Shown: positions 19,657-31,292, counted from the first letter of the stretch. The stretch: DNA of 42,429 nt from Chalciporus piperatus (GCA_038093975.1 JBBPTG010000207.1:1-42429), one strand, 5' to 3'. The notes: a model not told the origin generated them from the letters alone. A program made the numbers and translations.

Positions 19657-21614
19657 ATGGAATACATTACGTCACTTTCACTTTCACAAGATGGCACAAA
19701 ACTAGCAAGTGGGTCCGACGATCGGACCATCCGTTTCTGGGATACATCTGGTCATCCCATCGGACACTCCCTCCAACACGCAGATCGAGTATTGGCGGTC
19801 TGCATCTCTCCATCGAACGACGTCGTGGCAACTACAGAAGGATATGGAGAGATCTCGATTTGGCGCGTCCCATGGCGGAGTCACGAGAACCAGGTACTTC
19901 ATCGACTAGCTGTCCTTCAGCGCCCACTGACCCGTATCCACAGTCAAGCAAACCTACTCCTCGTGTACCATATGTATCATCCGAGATCATCACTCCCACA
20001 CATCGTCCACAGGTTCGTACATCCCATCTCAGTTCAATCCTGTCTTACCGACACGTCTGCTTAGCCGCGCAATAACCGACCGCAGATCTTCCGTAACCCC
20101 CTGAACTATTTTGTGAAGGTCATAAATCGTCTGCAATTCTCGCGAACGACCAGGGACGATCCGCAGGATAGACCACGTGAACCGACGACGAACTTGAACG
20201 AGGGCATCGAATCTAGGGTTACACTGAATGTTGCGTCGTCCCGGACGGGCCAGGTTAGTTCATTGGTCTCCGTGGCATGGAAGCGATCCATTGACACGAA
20301 GTGACCACCGTCCCATCTACCACACATTAGATCGTTCAACTGCCGGCAGAACCGCCTTCAATACCACATACCTCAGCACCACTCGATCTCACACCATATA
20401 TAGCTAGACTCGACGACCGATACTCGGAGGGTGGGAGCTTCGGCGACGTATATAGATGCCGCTACATGAGCGGTACAGGTGCCATCGAGGTCACAGCATT
20501 TCTGGGTATGCATGTCTGCGCCTCCTACTCACATACCTTCTTCCAGGTGGCTGTAAAATCATTCCGTTTCCACTTCACGTTGGAAGAAGGGAATGACGCT
20601 ACACATGCCGTCAAGGTAATTAGACACAACCATTTCACCTCGAAGGGCAGGTATATGCTTACTATCAATGTGATACTTAGGTGGTTCGTCGAGAACTCGG
20701 GATATGGAGGAGGCTGGATCATCCCAACATTGTTCCATTCCTGGGTACTGCGACCGGGATTGGGATGCAAGGTTCACTGGCACTGGTCTCTGCGTGGATG
20801 CCGAATGGGAGTCTTCACAGGTTTCTCGAAAATCATGGAGAACAGCTCCATGTCGCCCACCAACTCCAGTTTGTACGTCGCCCATGTGTCCCCTTATCGG
20901 TCTACTCATCCATCCGTTGATGACAGTTGCTGGACATCGCAAACGGGCTCGATTACCGTACGTCGGCAGCGCCAATTTCCGAGGTATTTTGCTGACAACA
21001 CACTTGACAGTGCACTCCTTCCCTGGGAGCCCAATAGTTCACGGGGACCTCAATGGCGTAGGTCAAAGCAATGCGCAGAAATCCAGATTTGCTAACTGGT
21101 CCGTAGAACAATGTGCTCGTGGATGGCAATTTCATTGCTCGCTTGGTTGATTTTGGCTTTTCTACGGTGGTGGAGAACATACTCGAAGCGTCCACTGCAC
21201 GACCAGGTGCAATACGATGGGGTGCACCGGAGCTGATTCTTTCTGAAGACGATGAAGCACCCGAAAGGACCCCCAAGAGCGACATCTACTCTTTCGGATG
21301 CCTCACTCTACAGGTTAGTGGGAGCGAAATGTAAATCATTCGTGTACACGCCAATTTCCTCACAGGTGCTGTCGGGAAAACAACCATGGTCGGAGGTTCG
21401 GGAAGAGGGTGTGATCGCTGTGCGAATGTTTCAGGGACAGAAACCCAAGCGTCCGGAATCGCGGGCGATGGATGATCGTCACTGGGATCTCATTCAACGT
21501 TGCTGGTCCTCTGCGGAGGAGCGGCCAACAGCGAGGATGTTGGCCTCTGATCTTCAGGAATACTTGAGTGCTTGTCCGCAGTCTCCCTCGCTTCGTGATA
21601 TGTTTTCTTCATGA
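19657..21614 (+). pseudogene. WD40-kinase gene copy A, propeller truncated by the Ngaro element
   Basis: Homology starts in the sixth WD40 blade (ITSLSLSQDGTKLASGSDDRTIRFWD), followed by blade 7, the linker and a whole kinase domain. Introns inferred by comparison with copy C: 19,894-19,943, 20,013-20,064, 20,254-20,330, 20,490-20,546, 20,616-20,680, 20,873-20,926, 20,958-21,010, 21,058-21,106, 21,314-21,365. The spliced frame stays open to TGA at 21,612. Kinase features: glycine loop GGSFGDV, VAVK lysine, IVHGDLNGNN catalytic loop (Asp kept, usual Lys is Asn), VDFGFS, GAPEL. An ATG at 19,657 happens to be in frame, so a short kinase protein could still be made, but the promoter and blades 1-5 are gone. 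Confidence 0.75.
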
Positions 21615-22415
21615 CACATCTGCTTCATCGTTTCCCTAAAGGATCAAAATCCGTGCAATGTACTATTCTAATCATTTTGTTCACGAGGTATCCTACCTTC
21701 TAGTATGGAGACGTTTTGCACTTTCGTGGAATTAGTTCAAGTCGTCTCAGCGCCGGTCGCGTAGTGGGTTAATCCCGGATCTGGTTGTCCCCGTAAGTCA
21801 TGGATGATAGCCGCATCCACACTCGGATTCCGTCACGAGATTCTTGTTCCAGAAATTTACTTTGTTGAGCCCACTTCTCAACTTGAAACTGATCCCATAA
21901 TACTCCTTGGACAGCTTGAATTGCATTCCATACTGCGCAGAACCGAGAGATATTGCGGACCTGCTTGCATTCTCTCCAACATAAGTAGCTAACGACGTCC
22001 TCCAATCATATCAGCATTAAATGGCAGTTGGTCCTAGGAGCTGTGAAAACGCAAAAAAATATGCGCGTAGAGCAAGGGCAGACGGACGCCGGGATCTTAT
22101 GATCGTCGAACAAAGTGCTTCCCCTGCAACCTCGCTCGAAATTTGTGGGCTAAATCGTGTGACGGTCAGTTGTTCTGTGAAGATCGATAACGATCGTGAC
22201 ACCGATATGTTCAGGCAAATGTGACACCCTCAAAATGATGTGCAGTGTTCACACAGTGGACCCACTGACGCCCACATTTGGCCCGAGGGATGTGTTTAGC
22301 AACACGAGGCTGGTTTGAACCTTGAAACAACGCTCACCCGCTCTTCAAGGTTTTTGCACTGATCATTCATCGCTTTCTTTGTCACTCATTCCTACCTGCA
22401 TCTAGACGCACGACC
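21615..22415. other. Intergenic, 3' flank of copy A
   Basis: About 21,655-21,790 resembles the 3' flank of copy C (34,030-34,190; shared TTTTGTTCAC and AGTATGGAGACGTT), so the duplication unit extended beyond the stop codon. The minus-strand frame 22,005-21,769 (VSYLCWRECKQVRNISRFC) looks protein-like but I do not recognise it. The rest shows nothing clear. Confidence 0.4.
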
Positions 22416-24308
22416 ATGGAGGTCTCGCAGGAACAACCAACAGGAATTACCCCCAGGCCGATATTGACCATTTCAATCAGTCATCATTATTCCGACTGGA
22501 TAAAGTCTATAGCATGGCTTCCTGGTGACCGTATCGTCACTTTCTCAAACGAAGGCACTGTGCAGATCTGGAATTCGACGGACGGAACACGAGTGGGTAC
22601 TTCAATGGAGAACGGGAAATCTGCCTCGCGCATGGTGGTCACGAAAGATGGGAGGATCTTTGCATTTTCCCGGAGGGCGACAGGTCTGGTAGTATGGAGC
22701 GTGGATACGCAGGAAGTGGTAGAGTCCAAGGAACTCGATCCCTATGGTCCTGCTCTGCGGGTGGCGTTGTCCCCAAACGACGAACTCCTCGCCACTCAAC
22801 ACGAGGGGTGTTTTGTTTTCTGGGAGAGAGTCACGGGGGCTATGCAAGTCAAACATTGCATCCGATTCGACGCGGAAATCAATGCGGATGAGTGGTTCAA
22901 GATTCCTTACAACCCCGAAAATTCGCGGGGAATGTGTTTTTCTCCGGATAGCAGGCGATTCGCGGTATCCACCTACTCTGGATTCATCGTTCTGGACGTG
23001 GACACTGGTGAGATTATCCTTGCGCTAGACAGTATTGACTCGGAGGAAAACAATGTCAGCCATTCCCATGCTATCACGTGGTCTCTTGATGGAGCTCGAC
23101 TTTTCTGTGCCTACACGACGGGGAAAATCCATTGTTTCACATCTGACACAGGCGAGCGTGCTGGCGAGCCATGGGTTGCGCACACTGGTGGTCCTATGTA
23201 TCTGCACCTCTCACCTGATGGCAAGTGTCTCGCAAGTGCCAATCTTGGCAATCCGCTAGCAACAATTCGCTTTTGGGATGCAGAATCATGGAACCCGATA
23301 GGAGAGCGGCTCCCCCATGAATCCGTGTCTGCAATTGCCTTCTCGCCTTCAGGAGAATTCTTTGCCTCTGTCGAAAGGGGCAATCGACTCCACATCTGGT
23401 GTGTCCCCTCGCGGAATGACGATGATCGAGAGGTACTACCGTTCGTTCACGATCAGTTCTTCAACTCACCTCAATACTATAGGCTCTCCATCCCCTCCTT
23501 GACGTGCGTTCCTGGACTCGCTGTGCCTGCTATGTCTGACTTTCCGTATCCATAGATGTCAGCAGTGGTCTCGCGTGACCCCAGCAGTCCTTCACCTAAC
23601 CTTGATTTTCTTGATGTGAGTTTAGACATGTCTCATTCCCGACACCTCTCGCTGACGATCATTAGATCCCCGAACCACGTCGACCCGCCCTCCAAGATCA
23701 TTTGCACGCGAGAGAAAACTCATCCCGCGATAGTCCCCGTGCGCAGCAGCATAATTCAGGACTCCCAAGTTGGCGGTGGTGGAAGAGAATACCTCGCCTC
23801 GTATTCACTCGAGTGGACCCAATATATCCAGGATACGCGCCGCCAGTAAGCTAATCACTCTCCCGTTCGTCACGAATACTCAAGTCCGTCTCTCGAACAG
23901 CGTACATACGTCGCGTCAAGTCGCAGCGTGAATGAGAGCAGTCTAAACTCACGTGGTACTCGGACGCCGCCCACTGCATCTGCAAACGACCCACCCCTCA
24001 CAATTTTTGTTGAATCCTCTTCGGGAGAGGAGAGCAGTGAGGATTCAACGAGCGATACTCCCGCAGCTGACGTTGAGGTTGCTCAAATTGGATGCTGTGG
24101 TTTGTTCACTCGTCGACAAGAGCCTGGAACGACCGCAGTTCGGGGACGGCAAGATGATCCTCAGAGTGTCGTTCCGACTTCGCGCGGTACTCGTCCACTT
24201 GACTCCGGCAACACACTCATCCCAGAACCTTTGCGCATGCCCCCTGTATCGCAGGACATTCTGGAGCTCTCTGCGGTTGTACACATGCCACATATACCTG
24301 ACGCTTGA
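22416..24308 (+). CDS. WD40-repeat protein with Ser/Pro-rich acidic tail (gene D)
   Basis: The start ATG at 22,416 has a good context (ACGACCATGG). Exons, all joined in phase 0: 22,416-23,432, 23,483-23,503 (a 21-nt micro-exon), 23,556-23,615, 23,666-23,845, 23,901-24,308; about 561 residues. Residues 20-339 form a WD40 propeller (for example SDWIKSIAWLPGDRIVTFSN..VQIWN, AITWSLDGARLFCAYTTGKI, VSAIAFSPSGEFFASVERGN). The tail is not a kinase: it has WRWWKRIPRLVFTRVDPIYP, an acidic ESSSGEESSEDSTSDTP, and a Cys pair in IGCCGLF. WD40 propellers are protein-binding scaffolds; partners are unknown. It lies inside the WD40-kinase array and may be a distant member with a replaced C-terminus. Confidence 0.75.
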
Positions 24309-25079
24309 CATAGTCGGACTGCCTTATGGCTACTATAGTACTACTTATGCGTTACAGAACGAATGTTACGACTATACATCATCGCTCGTCGAGGAATTGG
24401 GTCAGATCGAGTTCATTTTCTCGGATAAAATGCCACTGGAATGCTGACAAGAAATGAGACGGAGTTCAAGTCTGCGGGTATCGGAGGGATAGTTTAAGAG
24501 TATGAAGTAGACGAAAGTCGGAAAGGCGGCAACAAGGACGGAGAGGGAGAGGCCAAGGAGAGTTGGGACTCGACGTTCGAGTCGGACCATTTGGCGGTTG
24601 CTCGAGGGTAATTCGCCTTATTCAATCGAGAGCTCATCGACTGACTGCAGATAAGTTGGTGGAAGGGACAGCTCGAGGGGAGGTATCGTCGCCGTACTAG
24701 CGAGCTGGGAGTGTCAAAACTCGTGGTCTAGTCGCAAGATTGATTCAGCGAGAACAGCGTAGGTGCGAGCCAAGGCTTACCCAACCGATTATCCAGATGG
24801 AGCCTCAGAGACAGAGAGTGCAGATATACCGAGGGTCACCTCGACCTGGAAGCCATTCCTCGCGAGCTTGTCTCCAACAGTTCCTGCGCGGACGGGGGTA
24901 ACATGCGAATCAAGACAATACAACATTCATATTATAAGTACCTTTTCAAACCAACAATTATCACAACGCCTCATTAGTAACCACGCCCTGCAATGTCGCC
25001 CTTTCAGCATCCCATCGCGATCGTGCACCATCCCCGTCCGGATTCGGCCGCTGCTCTCCTGCTCTTCTCTGGCTCCCGA
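24309..25079. other. Intergenic with duplicated flank sequence
   Basis: About 24,765-24,950 matches the 3' flank of copy C at about 34,245-34,430 (shared CGATTATCCA, CGCGAGCTTGT and ACATGCGAATCAAGAC), marking the trace of another array member. GGGAGTGTCAAAAC at 24,707 recalls the start of the copia LTR at 16,133 but is too short to call. Nothing else is clear. Confidence 0.4.
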
Positions 25080-25590
25080 TGACTCGTTGCTGGAAATCAG
25101 CAACGGGCGAACAAATTGCAGAACATGGAAAGGTTACACCCACGAGATTCTCTTCAGAACGACGCTTGCAAGCGGGTAATCATATGGAACTCTTCCTTTG
25201 TGGGACGCAACTTCCGGTCAGCCAATTGGACATCCTCCAAATCAACACAAAGAATCCGTAGCGGCAGTTACCTTTTCTCCATCAAACGATCTTGTCGCGT
25301 CTGGAAGGAACATCGCAGAGGTCTCGTTGTGGGCGATGCGGAGCTCGGGCATGCCTCCAAAGATGGACCGCTCGACCAGGAATGACCCCGAAAAGTGACA
25401 TCTATTCATTCCGTCGTGTCACCCTGCAGGTAAGCATGTCGATTGGGTATGCACTTTGAATCCACTATCATCGTACGTGTTGACTGTTCAACAGCCACGA
25501 TCGGACGTTTGGACAGGGGGCAGAAACCAGGTCGTCCAGAATCACGACCGATGGAAGGCCGTCACATATCCCAGGAAGAGCGGACATTGA
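25080..25590 (+). pseudogene. Decayed WD40-kinase remnant (E)
   Basis: Scattered pieces in different frames match the array: TRCWKSATGEQI (blade 5), WDATSGQPIGHPPNQH and AVTFSPSNDLVASG (blades 6-7), then directly TPKSDIYSFRRVTLQ followed by a GTAAGC donor, and GQKPGRPESRPMEGRH from the kinase C-lobe. The linker and N-lobe are deleted and the frame is broken. Confidence 0.7.
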
Positions 25591-26191
25591 ACGCTGGGCT
25601 CAAGCATCATGCATGAACGTGATATGTATTTATCCCGCACCTTAGCATGTACGCGAAATGATCCGCCGACCGCGTCGAGCGGGATAGCGAACCGCTGGAA
25701 ACGGTAGTTTAGATCCCTATTGGCACTGCGCAACATGTAAGTAGTATGAATCCCGTCGCAATGAGGTACGTGGATAGAAGCCTGAAGGATCACCGTTCTG
25801 AACGGGAGGACGGGCCATAGATCCTGCAGCACATCCTGAGGGAGGAAGCTGTGTTGATGAGGTGCGACGAGATGGGAGAACGACGGCAATGGAAATGGGT
25901 GCTTAAAGATATATCTGTCAGCCTCTTGCTCGAGATGCTCGAGCTGATAGCCCGAACAGGTGGACGTGTCATGTACCGCCAGGCATAGATCATGTAGCGC
26001 ATTCTGAGAGAGAGTTGTGCGGGTCGGCCGGGACGAGGAAAGGGTGAAAATGAAGATGAAGACGAACGCTTGACGAAGATGTTTCCGTCTGCCTCGTGTT
26101 AGACTAGACGGCACACATCACCCTCGTGGAGTACTCGTCTCGGAACTCTTTTTCCCCACCCATACCCCATCCAAGTCCACCTTGTCTCGCC
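25591..26191. other. Intergenic with array promoter-like sequence
   Basis: GAACGACGGCAATGGAAATGGGTGCTTA (about 25,892) and GGAGTACTCGTCTCG (about 26,129) also occur upstream of copies B and C, so this is a diverged 5' flank of an array member. The long minus-strand frame here is composition-driven. Confidence 0.45.
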
Positions 26192-26390
26192 ATGTCCAAT
26201 GGAGTGTACGAATTTTTCCGAGGTGACCATTGGCCTCTTTACACACATTCTGGGTACGGAGGGTGGATCTTGACGATGGCGTACCGCCATGGTGGTCAAC
26301 GACTGGTGATCGGTTCCGAAGGCAAGACAATTCGGATCTGGCCAGTAGGAGACGGTAGGCAGGAGGGCAAGGAGATGGTTCGCTGTCACG
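26192..26390 (+). pseudogene. N-terminal WD40 fragment (B0)
   Basis: Starts MSNGVYEFFRGDHWPLYTHS and keeps blade 1 (MAYRHGGQRLVIGSEGKTIR) to QEGKEMV, then passes directly into sequence matching the 3' flank of copy B (CTTGTACGCTTG.GTTTCCATG, compare 29,508). Everything between blade 1 and the 3' flank is missing, as expected for a deletion between array units. Confidence 0.75.
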
Positions 26391-26758
26391 ACTCACGAGC
26401 TGATGGCAGGAGATCTTGTACGCTTGGGTTTCCATGTACCACAGTCCACAACTCGACTGCACCGGTCTAAATGAATGTTTTTCTATGCGCTACAAGGGAG
26501 ACTAGGTGCAATGAGGAGGCACGAGTAGCGCGTGAGCAGGAAGATCGAAAGGATCATGGTATCGAACTTGAGCGGGAAGATGTGCGGGAAGACGTGCGTG
26601 CAGCGCATACAAGGGGATCTGTGCGAAGAAATGGCGAGAACGACAATGGAAATGGGCGCTTAGTTGTTATATTTCCATCAACCTCGTGTTCGACTAGTGG
26701 AGTACTCGTCTCGAAAGCCTTCTACGACACACCCTCGAGCCATCCACCTTGTCTTACC
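26391..26758. promoter_or_regulatory. 5' flank of copy B with conserved upstream frame
   Basis: Bases 26,508-26,660 match 31,036-31,180 upstream of copy C and keep one open frame (EEARVAREQEDRKDHGIELE, GSVRRNGENDNGNG), with a 12-bp in-frame length difference. The region then holds a TTGTTATATTTCCATCA block shared by B and C just before the start codon. Whether the frame is an upstream exon, the end of another gene or untranslated leader is open. Confidence 0.4.
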
Positions 26759-29200
26759 ATGTCCAATGAACTTGTGGACGAATCTTCCCAACGTGACGAT
26801 CGGCCTCTTCGTACACTGTCTGGGCACACAGACACTATCTGGACGATGGCGTACCTCCCTGGCGGCCAACGACTGGTGACCGGTTCTGAAGATAAGACGA
26901 TTCGGATATGGACGGTAGGAGATGGCAGGCAAGAAGGGAAGGAAATGGTCCACGCAGCAGGTGTCCAGGACTTTGCTGTGACGAGCGATGGGGGAAGGAT
27001 CATTAGCGTGGATTATGCGGGGAACATTACAGTGTGGGATGTGGCGACGCAGGAACTCGTCGAAGATTGGACACACATGGAGACGAACCCGCCAATTGCA
27101 ATGTCAGCAGATGATCGACTCCTCGCGTATGGCAGCGAGACCATCATCATTCGGGAGATGCTCAATCGACGAACCAAACACAGGATCGAGATTGGTGGTG
27201 ATGGAATGTCACTTTCTTTTTCTCGTGATGGATCCAAACTCGCGATAGGGGCAAATGACATCTTCATCTACGACGTCGAGAGCGGGGGACGAATCCTTAC
27301 ACTCGAGGGACACGAGAATTGGGTCACCTCTCTGCAGTGGTCGCGTGATGGTACCAAGCTCTACTCTGCCTCTTATGATAAAACGATTCGTTGTTGGCAC
27401 ACAAAAACGGGGGAACAAATTGGACAACCATGGCGGGGCCACGGCGACACTATTTGGTCACTTTCTCTTTCACAAGATGGTACAAAACTAGCAAGTGGGT
27501 CCGACGATCGGACTGTTTGTTTCTGGGATGCATCTGGTCATCCCATCGGACACCCTCTGCAACACGAAAATAAAGTGTGGGCAGTCTGCATATCTCCATC
27601 GAACGACATGCTGGCAGATGCAGGAGCAGATGGAAACATCTCGTTTTGGCGTGTTCCATGGCGGAGCGACGCGAACCAGGTATGCCATCCACTAGCTGTC
27701 CTTTGGCATCCACTGACCCATATACATAGTCAAGCGAACCTACTCCTCTGCCAATACCACCCGTATCATCCGACGTTACCACTACCACCGCATACCCAAC
27801 CATACGTACGCAACCACGAGAAGCCTCACCCAATACCGAGAGCAAAAGCCTTGACATGTACTCATTCCCGGCACCGCCGGATCTCACACGCGATATCATC
27901 AGAATCGACGACCAGTTCAGCGAGGTAGGAGGATTTGGCGATGTCCATAAATGCATATACAACAGCGCTTCGGGTGCAAAGGAGGTATGTACATCACATC
28001 CATCATTACGCGTACTGCTGTCCGTTTACACCTCCCGGTTCTCAGGTAGCGGTAAAGGCGTTTCGGTTCATCTTCACGCTCGAAGAGGTGGGCACGAAAG
28101 TTGCCAAGGTACTGTCCAGAAACCACACTATCCCAGGAAACGAAGAAACGCGTGCTAATCTCGACAAGTAGATGGTCCGTCGAGAACTGGGAATTTGGAA
28201 ACGACTGGAACATCCCAACATAGTACCATTCCTGGGGATTGCGACCGGGTTTGGGTTGAAGGGTTCGACATCGATTGTATCTCTATGGATGTCCAATGGA
28301 AGCCTTTGCCAGTTCCTCAACAGCCACGGGGACGAGCTTGGTGTCGCACACCGACTCCAGATGGTACGTTCAAGTTTTTCTACCCATCTCCACTTTTTAG
28401 GGTCGTTTGATTATGTCTGATGTAGCTCTCGGACGTAGCCCACGGACTTGACTACTGTATGCCGTCCTCCATCCTTCTAGATGCCCTGGGATTAGGTTGA
28501 CGATCCTCTGATAGTGCATTCTTTCTCCAACACCCCAGTCATCCATGGCGATCTCAATTGCGTGCGTCGTAATAGAGCTTCACGCTTTTTTTTACTAAAT
28601 ATCCGACAGAATAATGTTCTCATCGATGCGAATTTCACTGCACGTTTGGCCGATTTCGGCTTGTCATCCTTCGTAGGACACATCCCTCAAGGTTTGACTT
28701 ATCTAGGTGGGGCTACAACAAGACTGGGCACGCTCCGGTGGACGGCACCAGAACAACTTGAAGATGAATACGAAAGAGCTCCCCAAAGTGACATATACTC
28801 TTTCGGGTGTATTTCCCTTCAGGCAAGTCAATTGGACACAAATTTCCGGCATTGTTTTATCTCCTCGCAGGTGTTCTCTGGGCAGCCACCATGGTCAGAA
28901 GTTCGAGAAGATGCAGCCGTTGTCTTGCGTCTAGCCAAGGGCCAGAACCCGCAGCGCCCAATCTCACGGGCAATGGAAGACCGTCACTGGGAATTCGTCA
29001 AATGCTGTTGGAGATCGGTGGGGGAGCGACCTACAGCAAGGATGCTAGCCTCTTCTCTTCATGAACTCCTGAGCTCGTGCCCGCCTTGCCAGCCTCTTCG
29101 TGAAATGCTTGCACCACCATCCAGTCAGATTGATCCCATCCCAGAACACAGCATTGGGTCGAAGGGTACGCTCCCCCACTTCTATGTGTTGCAATCATAG
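26759..29200 (+). CDS. WD40-TKL kinase fusion protein, copy B
   Basis: ATG at 26,759 (CTTACCATGTCC), start shared with copies B0 and C. Exons 26,759-27,679, 27,730-27,984, 28,046-28,108, 28,172-28,363, 28,426-28,456, 28,515-28,561, 28,610-28,822, 28,871-29,200 join without a stop to 683 residues. Residues 17-305 are seven WD40 blades. Residues about 306-372 are a Ser/Thr/Pro linker. A kinase domain follows: glycine loop VGGFGDV, VAVK lysine, VIHGDLNCNN loop (Asp kept, Lys to Asn), ADFGLS, TAPEQL, and the C-lobe SDIYSFGCISLQ with PPWSEVRED and GERPTARM. The class is TKL-like, abundant in Agaricomycetes. Intron 28,823-28,870 is GC-AG. The C-terminus is 25-30 residues longer than in A and C. A soluble receptor-kinase role is inferred. 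Confidence 0.85.
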
Positions 29201-29989
29201 GACTGATTATGGTGCTGTTCAGAATTTGCTGCCAATGCGGATAGAACTGATTCGTCTAGCGGTCATATAGAGTCAGAGTCGATGTTCAAATTTAGCTCAC
29301 TCTTTACGCGGGGCCGTAACAAGTAGAGAGGTATTCCGCTTTGTATGTATATTTGCCAGTTCGTACCGATGGTTGGGGGAAGGGGGGGGGATTGTATGCA
29401 ATATTCGACAATTCGCCCAACATTTTGCGCTTCCATCTCATTCTACATCCATGATACCAAACCGTTTCCGTTGCCATTCAATACTTGGTATCATTGCTTG
29501 CTGATCTTGTACGCTTGCGTTTCCATGTACCACAACTTGACTGCATCAGCCTAATTGAATGTTTGCCGTGCACCAAAGATGCTTGCCGCGCACAGCTACA
29601 AGGAAAGTGACTTCGAGCGGCACGATGCGAGGTGACTGGATCCAATATCCAGAAGAATATCTATCAGACGATCCAGGATGGATCAGAATGCTAAGCAACC
29701 TCGGTACGCGATCTAATCGCTGATTTATATTTACTGAAGCCAGCCTGCATGGCCGAGGTTCCCAAGAGCCCTTGCCTGGCGATTCAGAGCACATGTTGAA
29801 TTGACGTATCTTTGATAGTTACCAATGTTAAAGACATCGTGGATGTACCTATTACAGAGCCTACAAAAATAGAGGAGACGTGACTGCGCATGAGAACCAC
29901 TTTTTACTCGCCCATTCCTCGGACATAGACAGCCTGTGTACCACCCGAATAGATAGCAACCAGCTCCTCTGCCAGGATTTGAGGGCAGA
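29201..29989. other. Intergenic, 3' flank of copy B
   Basis: About 29,500-29,560 matches 26,405-26,475. A GGGGGAAGGGGGGGGG tract is at 29,374. No gene is recognised. Confidence 0.4.
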
Positions 29990-30300
29990 CAATGGTAGTC
30001 AAGAATGGAAGCCGATGGTGTACGAGGCAGCTGGATAGTTCGCAGTGAAGACAGCGGGAGAATGTCCATCTGGGATGTCGAGTCTCACCAGCGCATCGAA
30101 GAATGGCTGCCCTGGGAGAACCAGCCCGGCCGAACTTTCCATTCCATGCAATGATCAACACATTGACCACCATCGTCATCCGGGAGTTAAGTGGTGGACA
30201 AATCATCAAGATCAGTGGCGATGAACATCCGGGGACAGGGACAGAGATTAGCCGCATTTTTGTGACCCGCCCACGGTCCTCCGATCCGTTCTCCAGTTTT
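29990..30300 (+). pseudogene. Decayed WD40 remnant (F)
   Basis: One frame reads SGRMSIWDVESHQRIEEW, matching ITVWDVATQELVEDW of blades 2-3. Downstream TIVIRELSGGQIIK corresponds to TIIIREMLNRRTKHRIEI of blade 3. Stops and frameshifts separate the pieces. Confidence 0.6.
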
Positions 30301-31292
30301 TAAATTCCAGCACCAAATCGCGTGACCGAGAGAACCACTGGGGTAGAGCCTGTTCCAGTCATGCTACCACACTAAACAGGATATGTAACTCTCGTGTCGG
30401 GTGAACAGCAAATGGAGTGTGAACAGAGGGCCGAGGAGGAGTCTGCCACTCTCACATTCATGTGTATGGATAGAGTTAAACCTGCCACAGGCTAGCCTTC
30501 CCCCATCAGGGGGGAAGACACTCCATCTGAGTCCTTGACCTCGTTTTTGGTTGCAGACGCATGCATGTCAGGGTGGATGAAAACATCGATCTCGGAGGTT
30601 AGTCCTGGCATATGATTCGGTTCATTGCTCTGGCAATGGAATCCCGACCAGGTCTAACACTGACCCCAATCATGTTGGCCAGCTGACATCTACCCCAGCG
30701 AGAGAACTTGAACGCCTCGACGCACCTTGATCCAGCCCATATTTCTGCATCGTGGACTAGCCCAACCAGTGTCAAACCATGCGTGAATCCACGCCAGGGT
30801 ACTGGCACGCGCATCTATCCAGCCTCGCAAATCCCTCCACGAACGAGGTTGTTAACCGATAGTTCCCGATAGGCATTTTGTACATTTGCTTCGTCGATCG
30901 TACATGGCACGTACACGAGACATGTTGCAGATTCCATCCTGGTTGATTGCGAATATAGATGGAAATACCGAGTGGCTAGAAATGATAAGTGGTTACATGG
31001 AGGATGTGCGATTTGATGTGTTTCTTTTCCGCAATGAGGAGGCACGAGTAGCGCGTGGGCAGGAAGATCGACAGAATCAGGGTATCGAACTCGAGCGGGA
31101 AGACGTGCGTGCAGCACATACGGAGGGATCTGTGCGAAGAAATGGTGAGAACGACAATGGAAATGGGCCCTTAGTTGCCAGTGTTATATTTCCATCAGCC
31201 TCATGTCCGACTCATGCATGTGAGTGGAGTACTCGTCTCGAAAGCCTTCTACAACACACCATCGGGCCTCGAGCCATCCACCTCGACTCACC
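30301..31292. promoter_or_regulatory. 5' flank of copy C
   Basis: Bases 31,036-31,260 match the 5' flank of copy B, including the EEARVARGQEDRQNQGIELE frame and the TGTTATATTTCCATCA block. At about 30,493 a small hairpin CTTCCCCCATCAGGGGGGAAG is visible. The remainder has no gene that I recognise. Confidence 0.4.

Noticed and set aside
20466..21095. 209-codon plus-strand frame (and its twin at 32,775-33,404)
   Set aside because: It reads through introns of the kinase exons in a wrong frame; the real coding sequence is the spliced one. Its perfect conservation between A and C was used only as evidence of DNA identity.
24700..24730. A second copia LTR start (GGGAGTGTCAAAAC)
   Set aside because: The match to 16,133-16,146 is only about a dozen bases and no further homology follows.
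25542..26114. 190-codon minus-strand frame
   Set aside because: It overlaps the decayed remnant E and promoter-like flank on the plus strand and shows no conserved motif.
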